Source: Endozoicomonas sp965199185 (GTDB taxonomy: Bacteria; Pseudomonadota; Gammaproteobacteria; Pseudomonadales; Endozoicomonadaceae). From it: a stretch of DNA of 64,000 nucleotides. The stretch is taken from contig CBDAQW010000043.1 in NCBI GenBank assembly GCA_965199185.1, forward strand, positions 186,001-250,000, given 5' to 3'. The first letter of the stretch is position 1. Each line of letters begins with the position of its first letter. Position numbers and translations under genes: made by a program. The notes below the pieces were generated by a model that was not told the DNA's origin, ran no database searches, and worked only from the letters and a program-made list of their open reading frames with translations. This document shows, one piece after another, positions 52,301 through 60,416 of the stretch.

Positions 52301-53241
52301 TCACGAAGAAACTTATGGGTTTCCCGAATTTCACGCTCACCACTGAGAAACACCAGCACATCACCCAAGCGGATCCCTTTGCCTGAACGTTCCAGCGCAT
52401 CAATTTCTTCCAGAGTAGACAAAATGCCCTGCTGCAATCGCTGATCCGCATCACGCCCTTCCAATTCCAATTCTTCCAATGGACGATAATGAACGTCTAC
52501 CGGATAAGTACGACCAGAGACTTCTATCACCGGTGCATTATTAAAGTGTTTTGAAAATCGCTCAACATCAATGGTGGCGGACGTAATAATCACTTTCAAG
52601 TCAGGACGTTTTGGCAAAATCAACCGCAGATAACCCAACAGAAAATCTATATTCAGGCTGCGTTCATGGGCTTCATCAATAATCAGAGTGTCGTAGCGAT
52701 TCAGAAAACGATCATTCTGAATCTCCGCCAACAGAATACCGTCAGTCATCAATTTAATTAACGAGGTATCCGTTGAGTGGTCGGTAAAACGAACCTGATA
52801 ACCCACCTGCTGGCCAAGCGAAACCTGTAATTCATCCGCGATTCTGCTGGCCACCGAACGGGCAGCCAGACGTCTTGGCTGAGTATGCCCGATAACACCC
52901 AACACACCTCGTCCAGCTTCCAGGCAAATTTTTGGCAACTGCGTGGTTTTACCAGAGCCGGTTTCACCCGCAATAACCACCACCTGGTTTTCCTGAATCG
53001 CCTGTAAAATATCCGCCTTGCGATCCACCACCGGCAAAGCCTGATCGTAATTAATCGTTGGTAGTGCCTGGCGACGCTTTTCTGCTCTTTCCTGTGAAGC
53101 AGTAATTCGCTGATTCAGCTTTTTCAGTCCGTCGTCATCCTTGCGATCCAGCCGCCTGAGCTGCTCTCGCAACCGATATCGGTCACGCAACATGCAGCTG
53201 TTAATAGCCTGACGCAGGTTTTTGTCATTTCGACCGGACAC
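49345..53241 (-). CDS. hrpA: ATP-dependent RNA helicase HrpA
   Basis: 1298 residues from GTG 53241, with AGGAG eight bases before. DEAH-box helicase: motif I GETGSGKTTQ, motif II DEAHERSLN, SAT in motif III (ITSATIDVERF), and motif VI QRKGRCGRV. OB-fold and the long C-terminal DUF3418 region follow, the length expected of HrpA. It acts on structured mRNA and ribosome-associated RNA; in E. coli it processes a fimbrial mRNA and rescues stalled ribosomes. Separated from fadD by a strong hairpin. Confidence 0.96.
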   Translation of the reverse strand: MSGRNDKNLRQAINSCMLRDRYRLREQLRRLDRKDDDGLKKLNQRITASQERAEKRRQALPTINYDQALPVVDRKADILQAIQENQVVVIAGETGSGKTTQLPKICLEAGRGVLGVIGHTQPRRLAARSVASRIADELQVSLGQQVGYQVRFTDHSTDTSLIKLMTDGILLAEIQNDRFLNRYDTLIIDEAHERSLNIDFLLGYLRLILPKRPDLKVIITSATIDVERFSKHFNNAPVIEVSGRTYPVDVHYRPLEELELEGRDADQRLQQGILSTLEEIDALERSGKGIRLGDVLVFLSGEREIRETHKFLRDAKLPHTEVLPLYARLSAAEQHRIFQTHSGRRIILSTNVAETSLTVPGIRYVIDPGTARISRYSVRSKVQRLPVEAVSQASANQRKGRCGRVSEGVCFRLYSEEDFHSRPEFTDAEILRTNLAAVILQMLRMGLGDIARFPFVDAPDNKAINDGFKLLEELGAVSKNRRITQVGRQLSAMPVDPRLGRMLVEANINNALNEALIIVSALATQDPRERPQEKQQAADQRHREFYHEDSDFLTFVNLWQTYEEQRQNLSQNQLRKYCKQQFLSFMRMREWRDLHRQLALSCKDLKFTINDSAASYADVHKSLLAGLLSHLGNKDDEADYMGARNRRFYIFPASTLYKRKPKWIMSAELTETSRLFARINAKIEPQWIELLAGDLVKRNYFEPHWEKKRAQVVAFEQVTLYGLIIVGRRRVNYGSIDPVISRELFIREALVEGHYQSKGAFQAHNLGLIEEVDELESKARRRDILVDPETLFAFYDERIPMHITNGAGFEKWRKGAEHKEPQLLFLTKEYLMKHDADQITENRYPDRFRWESLELPLTYNFAPGEIDDGVTLTLPVQALRLLPKHRLEWLVPGMLYDKCVAMVRALPKTLRKNFVPVPDYISGALESLSPCDEPLTDMLAHQLLRMSGVRIAEDSWSLGSLDDHHRMNYRVLDDDGNMLGQGRDLNTLRQRYAEMSQESIRKLSKSHLEQEGLLDWTCGELPEEIIRKAGSLVLKSYPALVDCKDSVAVQLFESKAMAEFENDKGLTRLLRIRLASQLKFALSKMAKLKQTKLLATNLLNHKDLEDDLLNLLVSGVFLTDDLPRPRNRDAFVQLIESQKAQVVPFAEKVDALLSDIFKRAQGISKSLKGKISFDRALALADIKQHLSRLLEKGFMSKAGMEWLSHYPRFLQGIELRFEKLPAQVNRDLAWAEELNMLQQKYQRRLETHQKHKLIDPQLQLYYWMVEEYRVSLFAQQLGTRFPVSEKRLKKLWAEVQEV

Positions 53242-53277
53242 TCACACTCTCCTGAAATTTTTCAAACGTTGGATACA

Positions 53278-53307
53278 GAAAAGGCGGGATTATACCCGCC
53301 TTTTTTT
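53278..53307. terminator. bidirectional terminator between fadD and hrpA
   Basis: AAAGGCGGG (53280-53288) pairs with CCCGCCTTT (53295-53303) around ATTATA. On the plus strand T7 follows; on the minus strand only T4. It is 14 bases past the fadD stop and about 40 bases before the hrpA start, so it ends fadD transcription. Confidence 0.75.
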
Positions 53308-53320
53308 AAATGTATTCCTG

Positions 53321-55009
53321 TTAATGGTTTTCAGCTTCGTACTGCGCAATGGCTTCATCACGAAGTTTACGGCGCAACACCTTACCCACATTAGTGGTTG
53401 GCAATTCATCGCGGAATTCAACCTGCTTAGGCACCTTATAACCAGTCAGATTCTTACGACAGAATTTAACCACTTCTTCTTTAGACAGATCAGGGTTACT
53501 GGAGACAACATAAGCCCGAATGGCTTCTCCACTGCGTCTATCCGGCACACCGATCACCGCACACATAGCAATATCTGGATGAGCTGCCAACACTTCTTCT
53601 AGCTCATTGGGGTAAACATTGAAGCCGGAGATGCAGATCATATCTTTCTTGCGGTCAACAATCGTGACATAACCTTCTTCATCAATCTGAGCAATATCCC
53701 CGGTTTTCAGCCAGCCATCCAGCATGGTGTTAGCTGTTTCAGCTTCGTTCTGCCAATAACCTTTCATCACCTGCGGCCCTTTGATGCACAGTTCGCCGAC
53801 GTCACCGATAGGCAAGTTATTACCGTCATCATCAATCACTTTCAATTCACAGGAAGGTACGGGCAAGCCAATCGTGCCCAGCTTGATTTTTTCCAGCGGA
53901 TTGATGGTCACAACCGGTGATGTCTCCGTCATACCATAGCCTTCACAAATACGACAGCCGGTCACATTTGACCAGCGTTCGGCAGTATCCAACTGCAATG
54001 CCATGCCACCAGAAACCGTGGTATGAAGGTTGGAAAAATCCAGATTACGAAAGGTTTCCTGCTTCATCAAGCCGACAAACAGAGTATTCAAACCAATAAA
54101 CATACTAAAAGGTTCACTGGCAAGATCCTTAATAAAGGACTTCATATCTCTGGGGTTAGTGATTAGCCGGTTATGCCCACCCATAAGAACGGCCACCATA
54201 CAGTGCACAGTGAACGCAAAAATATGATAAAGCGGTAAAGGAGCAATGATCCGCTCTTCACCTTCTTTGATATTGCCACCGATCAACGCCTTGATCTGGA
54301 ACATATTACTGATGATATTCCGATGAGTCAGCTGTGCACCTTTAGCAATACCCGTCGTGCCACCGGTGTATTGCAATATTGCTACATCGTCGCCTTCACG
54401 ATGCATGTCTGTACAATGAACCTGACCACCTAACTTAATAACACGATTAAAAGACACTGCTTCAGGAATTGAGAATTTCGGCACCATTTTTTTCACGTGA
54501 CGCACTGCCAGATTGACCAGCGTTCGCTTGAAAGCAGGCAACATATCACCCACTTCTGTGACAATCACATGCTTGATGGCCGTTTTGGGCAATACCTTTT
54601 CGGCCATACCAGCCATATTGGCCAACACGAGCAAAGCTTTGGCGCCGGAGTCTCTGAATTGATGTTCCATTTCCCGCTCGGTATAGAGAGGGTTAGTATT
54701 CACTACAATCAAACCGGCGCGCAGCGCACCAAAAACCGCCACAGGAAATTGCAGCAGGTTGGGCAACATAATGGCAATACGATCACCGGGGCGAAGATCG
54801 GTGTGGCTTTGCAGATAACTGCAAAAATGACCACTCTGTTCATAGAGGTCAGAATAAGTCAGCTCTTTGCCCATATTACTGAATGCCGTTCTGCGGGCAA
54901 ACTTTCGGGCGCTGTATTCGAGAACATCAAGAATGGAACGATACTGACCTACGTCAATGGTGGGAGAGATGCCTTCCGGATACTTGTCATTCCAAAAACC
55001 GGTCGTCAT
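53321..55009 (-). CDS. fadD: Long-chain fatty-acid-CoA ligase FadD
   Basis: 562 residues from ATG 55009, where CAGGAGG lies eight bases upstream; the length equals Pseudomonas FadD. Acyl-adenylate-forming motifs are present: YTGGTTGIAKGA (P-loop), GYGMTETSPV, and the hinge/A8 region GWLKTGDIAQIDEEGYV followed by DRKKDM, with a C-terminal KPQ-like lysine region NVGKVLRR. It activates long-chain fatty acids to acyl-CoA at the inner membrane for beta-oxidation. Divergent from the alpha/beta hydrolase gene across 187 bp that should hold both promoters. Confidence 0.96.
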   Translation of the reverse strand: MTTGFWNDKYPEGISPTIDVGQYRSILDVLEYSARKFARRTAFSNMGKELTYSDLYEQSGHFCSYLQSHTDLRPGDRIAIMLPNLLQFPVAVFGALRAGLIVVNTNPLYTEREMEHQFRDSGAKALLVLANMAGMAEKVLPKTAIKHVIVTEVGDMLPAFKRTLVNLAVRHVKKMVPKFSIPEAVSFNRVIKLGGQVHCTDMHREGDDVAILQYTGGTTGIAKGAQLTHRNIISNMFQIKALIGGNIKEGEERIIAPLPLYHIFAFTVHCMVAVLMGGHNRLITNPRDMKSFIKDLASEPFSMFIGLNTLFVGLMKQETFRNLDFSNLHTTVSGGMALQLDTAERWSNVTGCRICEGYGMTETSPVVTINPLEKIKLGTIGLPVPSCELKVIDDDGNNLPIGDVGELCIKGPQVMKGYWQNEAETANTMLDGWLKTGDIAQIDEEGYVTIVDRKKDMICISGFNVYPNELEEVLAAHPDIAMCAVIGVPDRRSGEAIRAYVVSSNPDLSKEEVVKFCRKNLTGYKVPKQVEFRDELPTTNVGKVLRRKLRDEAIAQYEAENH

Positions 55010-55196
55010 ATTGAGAGCCTCCTGCATCCACCACTGAACTGCTTATAAATATCAAGAACGAGCAAACTGTATAACCTTGTCGTTTACTTTGCCAGAATCC
55101 TGTCGTTTTCTGACGGACAAAAACTCGCTGAGGTTAGCATTTTTCTTAAAGGTCGGATATAAGTACCCAACCATCTATCTTTGGATCAGTACAGTT

Positions 55197-56156
55197 ATGA
55201 TGAATACCCAACATCACTTGCACATCCAGCAGCCTGATAATCACGCCATTCCTCTTTATCAATGGACTCCGGAGAATGAGCCCATTGCAGTCATTCATAT
55301 CAGTCACGGCATGGCGGAGTACGGTCTCAGATACAAGACATTAGCCACAGATTTCAACAAGCTGGGGTTTGTCGTTTATGCTCATGATCATCGGGGACAC
55401 GGTGAAACGATTAGTCATGGCACCCAGGGTCACTTTGCTGACCAAAATGGCTGGCAGCTTGCCGTGAATGATATTGCTGCTGTGGCTAAATTCATTGAAG
55501 AGCGGCATAGCGATTTACCCTGCTTTATGCTTGGGCACAGTACGGGCAGCTATCTGCTGCAAAGCTATCTGCAGCAAAACTCTCTTGTTCAAAATCAGCC
55601 TGAAATCTCGGGCGTCATTCTTTCCAGCTCCAATTACACGCCTGGCTTATCGATGTTATTTGCCAGGGCTATCGCCAAACTGGAAATAATGAGACAGGGC
55701 AAAACCGGTCACAGCAAAGTAATAGAGCGATTAACCTTTGCTGACTTTAATCGTCGTTTCAAACCACAGCGAACCGATTTCGACTGGTTAAGCCGGGATG
55801 AAAAACAAGTAGATGCCTATATCAATGATCCGCAATGTGGCTTCCCATGCACCAACCAATTATGGGCTGACCTGTTTGCCGGCTTGCACTCTATCTGCTC
55901 AGTGAAAGCATTAAAATCACTACCAGAAAATCTGCCGATACTGATCCTGGGCGGCGCTGTTGATCCGGTCAGTGCCCCCAGAGGACAACATAATCTGGCT
56001 GCAGCCTACCGCAAAGCGGGTCTCAAGGATGTCACCACACACATCTATCCCGATGGACGACATGAAATGTTTAATGAAATCAATCGTGATCAGGTCGTTG
56101 AACGACTGATACAATGGATGATGAATCATTTACCTGAAAAACAGAGTGAAAGCTGA
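55197..56156 (+). CDS. Alpha/beta hydrolase, monoacylglycerol-lipase-like
   Basis: 319 residues from ATG 55197; an upstream frame from 55077 adds 40 atypical residues. Serine hydrolase fold of the S33/monoglyceride-lipase group: VIHISHGMAEYGLRY (oxyanion region), AHDHRGHGET, nucleophile Ser115 in GHSTG (usually GHSMG), a VDPVSA acid loop and the catalytic His in PDGRHEMFNE. No signal peptide. It probably hydrolyses mono-acylglycerol or a related ester and feeds fatty acid to FadD next door. It is coupled to the MaoC gene by a TGATG overlap. Confidence 0.88.
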   Translation: MMNTQHHLHIQQPDNHAIPLYQWTPENEPIAVIHISHGMAEYGLRYKTLATDFNKLGFVVYAHDHRGHGETISHGTQGHFADQNGWQLAVNDIAAVAKFIEERHSDLPCFMLGHSTGSYLLQSYLQQNSLVQNQPEISGVILSSSNYTPGLSMLFARAIAKLEIMRQGKTGHSKVIERLTFADFNRRFKPQRTDFDWLSRDEKQVDAYINDPQCGFPCTNQLWADLFAGLHSICSVKALKSLPENLPILILGGAVDPVSAPRGQHNLAAAYRKAGLKDVTTHIYPDGRHEMFNEINRDQVVERLIQWMMNHLPEKQSES

Positions 56157-56632
56157 TGCGTAAGCTGGAAAACATTCCATTTGAAGAACTGCAGGTGGGC
56201 ATTCGTGACAGCCTCACCCGCACCCTGACTGAACAGGATCTACTGCTGTTTGCCAAAGTATCGGGCGACACTAACCCGGTACATCTTGACGAAGACTTTG
56301 CTGCTACTACGCAGTTTGAAGGTCGAATTGCTCATGGCATGTGGACCGCCTCACTCATCTCCTGCGCCCTGGCCACAAAACTGCCTGGTCCCGGCGGTAT
56401 TTATCTTGGCCAGGAGCTGAAGTTCATACGCCCGGTAAAAGTAGGCGACACGGTTACCGTTGAACTAGAGGTACTGGAAATCAATGAGCGACGTCAGCGT
56501 GCAACAGTATCAACCAATGTGGTTAATCAGGATGGCAAAGCCGTAGTTAAGGGCAAGGCTGACATCATGCCCTCTTCTGGTAAGGTAATCGTGGATGAAT
56601 ACCCTCTGCCCGAAGTTGTGCTAAAAAGCTGA
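56156..56632 (+). CDS. MaoC-type (R)-specific enoyl-CoA hydratase
   Basis: 158 residues, single hot-dog domain. The hydratase 2 signature is clear: SGDTNPVHLDEDFA with the catalytic Asp and His, GRIAHGMWTASLIS and the GGIYLGQELKFIRPVKVGDTV strand (described in parts). It hydrates trans-2-enoyl-CoA to (R)-3-hydroxyacyl-CoA, as PhaJ does, linking beta-oxidation to other pathways. Start overlaps the hydrolase stop by one base. Substrate length cannot be told. Confidence 0.87.
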   Translation: MRKLENIPFEELQVGIRDSLTRTLTEQDLLLFAKVSGDTNPVHLDEDFAATTQFEGRIAHGMWTASLISCALATKLPGPGGIYLGQELKFIRPVKVGDTVTVELEVLEINERRQRATVSTNVVNQDGKAVVKGKADIMPSSGKVIVDEYPLPEVVLKS

Positions 56633-56676
56633 GCTGAAAGGCTGAATTGAAAACTGATTCTCTATAGTCTGCAAAC

Positions 56677-56928
56677 TCAGCCGGTTAGCGATTCCAGTTC
56701 AGTCAGAGTGATTAGCGCCTGTTTATAATTTTTACCGCATACATCTTCATCTGCACTGAACTGTCTGCATACCACAGGCCTGACAGACTGTCCAAAAATT
56801 TTGCACAGATTGGCATCATCCAGCTGAATACAGCGAACTCCAGCAGGCTTGCCTTCTGGCATACCTGGTATAGCTGTTGAAATTGAGGGAGCAATACAGC
56901 AGGCTCCGCAACCCAAACGACAGTTCAC
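56677..56928 (-). CDS. YkgJ-family cysteine cluster protein
   Basis: 83 residues from GTG 56928 with GGAGAG seven bases upstream. Cysteines in CRLGCGACC, GVRCIQL, NLCKIF, PVVCRQF and EDVCGK match the YkgJ/UPF0153 zinc or iron-sulfur cluster pattern. Function unknown in the family. Convergent with the MaoC gene across 44 bp and divergent from mmsA. Confidence 0.9.
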   Translation of the reverse strand: MNCRLGCGACCIAPSISTAIPGMPEGKPAGVRCIQLDDANLCKIFGQSVRPVVCRQFSADEDVCGKNYKQALITLTELESLTG

Positions 56929-56957
56929 GACTACTCTCCAGTCTTTAAAAAGGTATA

Positions 56958-57052
56958 GGATCTGTCTAAAAACAACCTCCTAGTCTGACCTTCTTTAATA
57001 TCATCCCCGCGAAGGATGGCGAATTCCGAGGATATTATTCTCAGGCAGATCC
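56958..57052. repeat. inverted-repeat element upstream of mmsA
   Basis: GGATCTG (56958-56964) and CAGATCC (57046-57052) form the ends of a 95-bp segment. Inside it are ATCATCCCCGCGAAGGATG and a GGATATTATTCTC that partly pairs with AATATCATCC, so it can fold into a long cruciform. It resembles dispersed intergenic repeats (CCCGCGAAGG core). Single copy in this window. Confidence 0.4.
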
Positions 57053-57105
57053 ATAGTATAGTCAGACGACCAATTAGTCGTTAGTCGTAATTCACGACAG
57101 TAATA

Positions 57106-57135
57106 TTGCTTTACCCATGACTTATTTCCTATGCT
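57106..57135 (+). promoter_or_regulatory. possible sigma-70 promoter for mmsA
   Basis: TTGCTT (57106-57111) and TATGCT (57130-57135) are separated by 18 bases and lie 50 bases before the mmsA start. Direct AGTCGT repeats occur just upstream at about 57076-57088. No LiuR-type palindrome is seen here. Weak match. Confidence 0.35.
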
Positions 57136-57184
57136 AATTCAGTCTCCAAAAGAACAACAATAACAGTAGCAATGGGAAAACCTC

Positions 57185-58681
57185 ATGACCCACAAAGTCC
57201 CACACTTCATCGATGGCCAGTTCATCACTGGCGAAAGTGCTGAAACGCTCAACATCACTAACCCGGCCAATCAATCCGTTCTTGCGGAGTTATCAAACGC
57301 CACAGAGAACGAAATGGAAAAGGCGATTGCCAGCGCCAAAATCGCTTTCAATAGCTGGCGCAATGTTGCAACGCCTGAAAGAGCACGCTTGATGATGCGC
57401 TATTGCGCCCTGCTCAAAAAACATCATGATGACATTGCTGAACTGCTTGCTCAGGATACAGGCAAGGTATTTGACGATGCGAAAGGCGATGTCTGGCGTG
57501 GCATCGAAGTAGTTGAACAAGCAGCTAATATTCCAGCACTGATGATGGGTGAAACGGTTGAAAATATCGCCGGTAATATTGACAGTTACAGTTACACTCA
57601 ACCTCTTGGCATTTGTGTCGGCATCACCCCATTTAACTTTCCGGCAATGATTCCACTGTGGATGTATCCGATGGCGATTGCCTGCGGTAATACATTTATC
57701 CTGAAACCCTCTGAACAAGCGCCTTTAACACCGATCAAACTGGCAGAGCTGTTTGTAAAAGCCGGAGCAACAAAAGGGGTTCTGCAAATTATTCAGGGCG
57801 GCAAAGAGCAGGTGGATTATCTGTTAAAACACCCTGATACCCGTGCAGTGTCTTTTGTTGGTTCAAGTCCGGTTGGTCAGCATATTTACCGCACCGCTAC
57901 TGATAATATGAAACGGGCACAATGCATGACTGGTGCAAAAAATCATATGGTGATTATGCCCGATGCCGATAAAAAGCGCGTCATCAACAACCTGGTTGGT
58001 GCTTCTGTAGGTGCGGCCGGCCAGCGTTGCATGGCGATCAGCGTGGCAGTATTTGTTGGCAACAGCGAAGAGTGGATCAATGAATTAAAAGATGAACTGG
58101 CAAAGGTAACACCCGGCGCCTGGAACGATAAAAACGCCGGATACGGCCCTCTCATATCCAAGGCTGCCAGAGAGCGCGTTGTCGGTCTGATTAATCAGGC
58201 AAAACGTGAAGCCACCTGTTTATTAGACGGCACTGAATGTGTTGTAAATGATCTGCCGGATGGTAATTGGGTCGGCCCTACGCTATTCACAGACGTAACA
58301 CCTGAAATGTCAATCTATCAGGAAGAAATCTTTGGACCTGTACTTTGTTGCGTCAGGGTGAACAGTTTGCAGGAAGCGATTGAACTGGTGAATGCCAGCC
58401 CCTATGGCAACGGGACTTCTATATTCACCGCCTCTGGTGCTGCAGCCCGGAAATATCAGCATGAAGTGGAAGTGGGAAATGTTGGTATTAATATTCCTAT
58501 TCCTGTACCACTGCCGTTCTTCTCATTCACTGGCTGGAAAGGCTCTTTTATGGGCGACTTACATGCTTACGGTAAACAGGCAGTTCGTTTTTATACTGAG
58601 ACAAAAACGGTCACTGCTCGCTGGAATTACGAAGAAGAAACGCAACAGGATGCGCCTAACCTGACCATTAATCTGAAATAA
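57185..58681 (+). CDS. mmsA: Methylmalonate-semialdehyde dehydrogenase (CoA-acylating)
   Basis: 498 residues. CoA-dependent aldehyde dehydrogenase of the MmsA type: N-terminal FIDGQFITG, NAD-binding GITPFNFPAMIPLWMYP, the catalytic Cys282 in AAGQRCMAIS, and the characteristic IPIPVPLPFFSFTGWKGSF near the C-terminus (named in parts). It converts methylmalonate semialdehyde, from valine and thymine, to propionyl-CoA. Followed by a terminator and then the liu cluster; together these form a branched-chain amino-acid catabolic block. Confidence 0.96.
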   Translation: MTHKVPHFIDGQFITGESAETLNITNPANQSVLAELSNATENEMEKAIASAKIAFNSWRNVATPERARLMMRYCALLKKHHDDIAELLAQDTGKVFDDAKGDVWRGIEVVEQAANIPALMMGETVENIAGNIDSYSYTQPLGICVGITPFNFPAMIPLWMYPMAIACGNTFILKPSEQAPLTPIKLAELFVKAGATKGVLQIIQGGKEQVDYLLKHPDTRAVSFVGSSPVGQHIYRTATDNMKRAQCMTGAKNHMVIMPDADKKRVINNLVGASVGAAGQRCMAISVAVFVGNSEEWINELKDELAKVTPGAWNDKNAGYGPLISKAARERVVGLINQAKREATCLLDGTECVVNDLPDGNWVGPTLFTDVTPEMSIYQEEIFGPVLCCVRVNSLQEAIELVNASPYGNGTSIFTASGAAARKYQHEVEVGNVGINIPIPVPLPFFSFTGWKGSFMGDLHAYGKQAVRFYTETKTVTARWNYEEETQQDAPNLTINLK

Positions 58682-58703
58682 TCACAATAAAATAGCTACA
58701 ACC

Positions 58704-58731
58704 AAGGTCAGCCAAATCGCCGGCCTTTTTT
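58704..58731 (+). terminator. probable factor-independent terminator after mmsA
   Basis: AAGGTC (58704-58709) pairs with GGCCTT (58722-58727) around a 12-base loop, with T-run continuing to 58731. The stem is short (one G-U pair), so strength is modest. It lies 23 bases past mmsA. Confidence 0.6.
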
Positions 58732-58768
58732 ACCCCTCTTTTTTATACCTATATTTTTACACTCATAG

Positions 58769-58784
58769 TTTACGTTAACGTAAA
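58769..58784. promoter_or_regulatory. perfect palindrome, probable LiuR operator
   Basis: TTTACGTTAACGTAAA is a perfect 16-bp palindrome, 45 bases before liuR. A -35-like TTTACG overlaps its left half, and a -10 TATAGT at 58792-58797 follows after 17 bases, so a regulator bound here would control the liuRABCD promoter. MerR-family LiuR autoregulates liu operons in other proteobacteria through TTTACG/CGTAAA-type sites (general knowledge, site not searched). Confidence 0.65.
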
Positions 58785-58828
58785 GGTAACTTATAGTAAC
58801 AACAGATTAGATTACCCAATGGCATCTT

Positions 58829-59203
58829 ATGTCCAGCAACACCTATAGCATATCGGAACTCGCCAAAGAGTTTGATATTACCCCAAGAACCATTCGGTTT
58901 TACGAAGATCAGGGTTTATTGGCGCCCGCTCGCAATGGTCAACATCGAATATACAGCAGTGGCGACTGGGTGCGGCTGAAATTGATTATTCGAGGAAAAC
59001 GCCTTGGTTTTAGTCTGGCTGAATCAAAAAATATTATCGGTCTTTACGACCCGGGTGACAGCAACAAACGACAACTTAAGTTTATGCTGGCAACCATTGA
59101 GGAGTCCCGCCAGCGGCTAAAGCAACAGGAAAAAGATATACGAGCTATGAAAAAAGAATTAAATGAAGCTGAGCAACGCTGCCTGGAAGCAATGAATTAC
59201 TGA
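58829..59203 (+). CDS. liuR: MerR-family regulator LiuR
   Basis: 124 residues. Winged helix-turn-helix at the N-terminus (YSISELAKEFDITPRTIRFYEDQGL, in parts about residues 6-35), then the wing and a dimerising coiled coil (about 85-120). It lacks the cysteines of metal-sensing MerR proteins, as expected for LiuR, which responds to a branched-chain CoA intermediate. First gene of the liu operon, immediately behind the palindrome described at 58769; liuA starts 39 bases later. Confidence 0.9.
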   Translation: MSSNTYSISELAKEFDITPRTIRFYEDQGLLAPARNGQHRIYSSGDWVRLKLIIRGKRLGFSLAESKNIIGLYDPGDSNKRQLKFMLATIEESRQRLKQQEKDIRAMKKELNEAEQRCLEAMNY

Positions 59204-59242
59204 CACCCTCCAACTGATCACAACAAAAAAAATGAGGCGACC

Positions 59243-60412
59243 ATGACCGACTACCCAAGCCTGAATTTCAATCTCGGTGACACCTCTGATATGTTGCGTG
59301 AGCAGGTAAAACAGTTCGCCGCACAGGAAATCGCCCCCCATGCTCAATCCATCGATCAGGACAACCAGTTTCCCCATGACCTTTGGAAAAAAATGGGAGA
59401 CATGGGTTTGCTCGGCGTCACCGTTTCTGAAGAGTATAGCGGCGCTAATATGGGCTATCTCGCACACACTGTGGTCATGGAAGAAATAAGTCGTGCATCC
59501 GCATCTGTCGGACTGAGTTATGGTGCTCATTCTAACCTCTGCATTAATCAGATTTTTCGTAACGGCACCGAGACTCAGAAACAGAAGTACCTCCCTGCTT
59601 TAATCCGTGGTGACGTCATTGGCGCTTTGGCAATGAGTGAACCCAATGCTGGCTCAGATGTGGTAAGCATGAAGCTCCGGGCTGAAAAAAAAGGCGACAA
59701 ATACATTCTCAATGGTAACAAAATGTGGATTACCAACGGACCTGACGCCGGAACCTTTGTAATCTATGCCAAAACTGAGCCTGAGAAAAAATCCAGAGGT
59801 ATTACCGCTTTTATTGTCGAAAAAAGTTTCCCCGGTTTTTCTCAAGCGCAAAAGCTGGACAAACTGGGCATGCGCGGTTCAAACACCTGTGAACTGGTAT
59901 TTCAGGATTGCGAAGTGCCAGAAGACAATATTCTCGGTGAATTAAACGGCGGCGTTAAAGTATTAATGAGTGGTCTGGATTACGAGCGTGTAGTTCTGGC
60001 TGCAGGTCCTACTGGTATCATGCAGGCTTGCATGGATATAGTAGTACCTTATATCCATGATCGAAAACAGTTTGGTAAAGCCATTGGCGAGTTCCAGCTG
60101 ATTCAGGGCAAAGTGGCTGATATGTACACACAGATGAATGCCAGCAAAGCCTATCTCTATGCCGTCGCAGCTGCTTGTGATCGTCATGAAACGACCAGAA
60201 AAGACGCTGCTGGTGTCATCCTTTACTGCGCTGAACGAGCCACTCAAATGGCTCTGGATGCGATCCAGATTTTGGGGGGCAACGGTTATATCAACGAATA
60301 CCCGACCGGACGATTACTGCGTGATGCCAAACTCTACGAAATCGGTGCTGGTACATCAGAAGTCCGTCGTATGCTGATTGGACGTGAACTGTTTATGGAA
60401 ACAGGAGACTAA
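59243..60412 (+). CDS. liuA: Isovaleryl-CoA dehydrogenase
   Basis: 389 residues, acyl-CoA dehydrogenase fold. ALAMSEPNAGSDV is the FAD/substrate signature, and the catalytic base is Glu248 in DYERVVLAAGP, the position used by isovaleryl-CoA dehydrogenases rather than the C-terminal glutamate of other family members. The end reads YEIGAGTSEVRRMLIGREL. GAGG six bases before ATG. It oxidises isovaleryl-CoA to 3-methylcrotonyl-CoA in leucine breakdown. Next gene starts 4 bases after its stop. Confidence 0.96.
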   Translation: MTDYPSLNFNLGDTSDMLREQVKQFAAQEIAPHAQSIDQDNQFPHDLWKKMGDMGLLGVTVSEEYSGANMGYLAHTVVMEEISRASASVGLSYGAHSNLCINQIFRNGTETQKQKYLPALIRGDVIGALAMSEPNAGSDVVSMKLRAEKKGDKYILNGNKMWITNGPDAGTFVIYAKTEPEKKSRGITAFIVEKSFPGFSQAQKLDKLGMRGSNTCELVFQDCEVPEDNILGELNGGVKVLMSGLDYERVVLAAGPTGIMQACMDIVVPYIHDRKQFGKAIGEFQLIQGKVADMYTQMNASKAYLYAVAAACDRHETTRKDAAGVILYCAERATQMALDAIQILGGNGYINEYPTGRLLRDAKLYEIGAGTSEVRRMLIGRELFMETGD

Positions 60413-60416
60413 CTTT

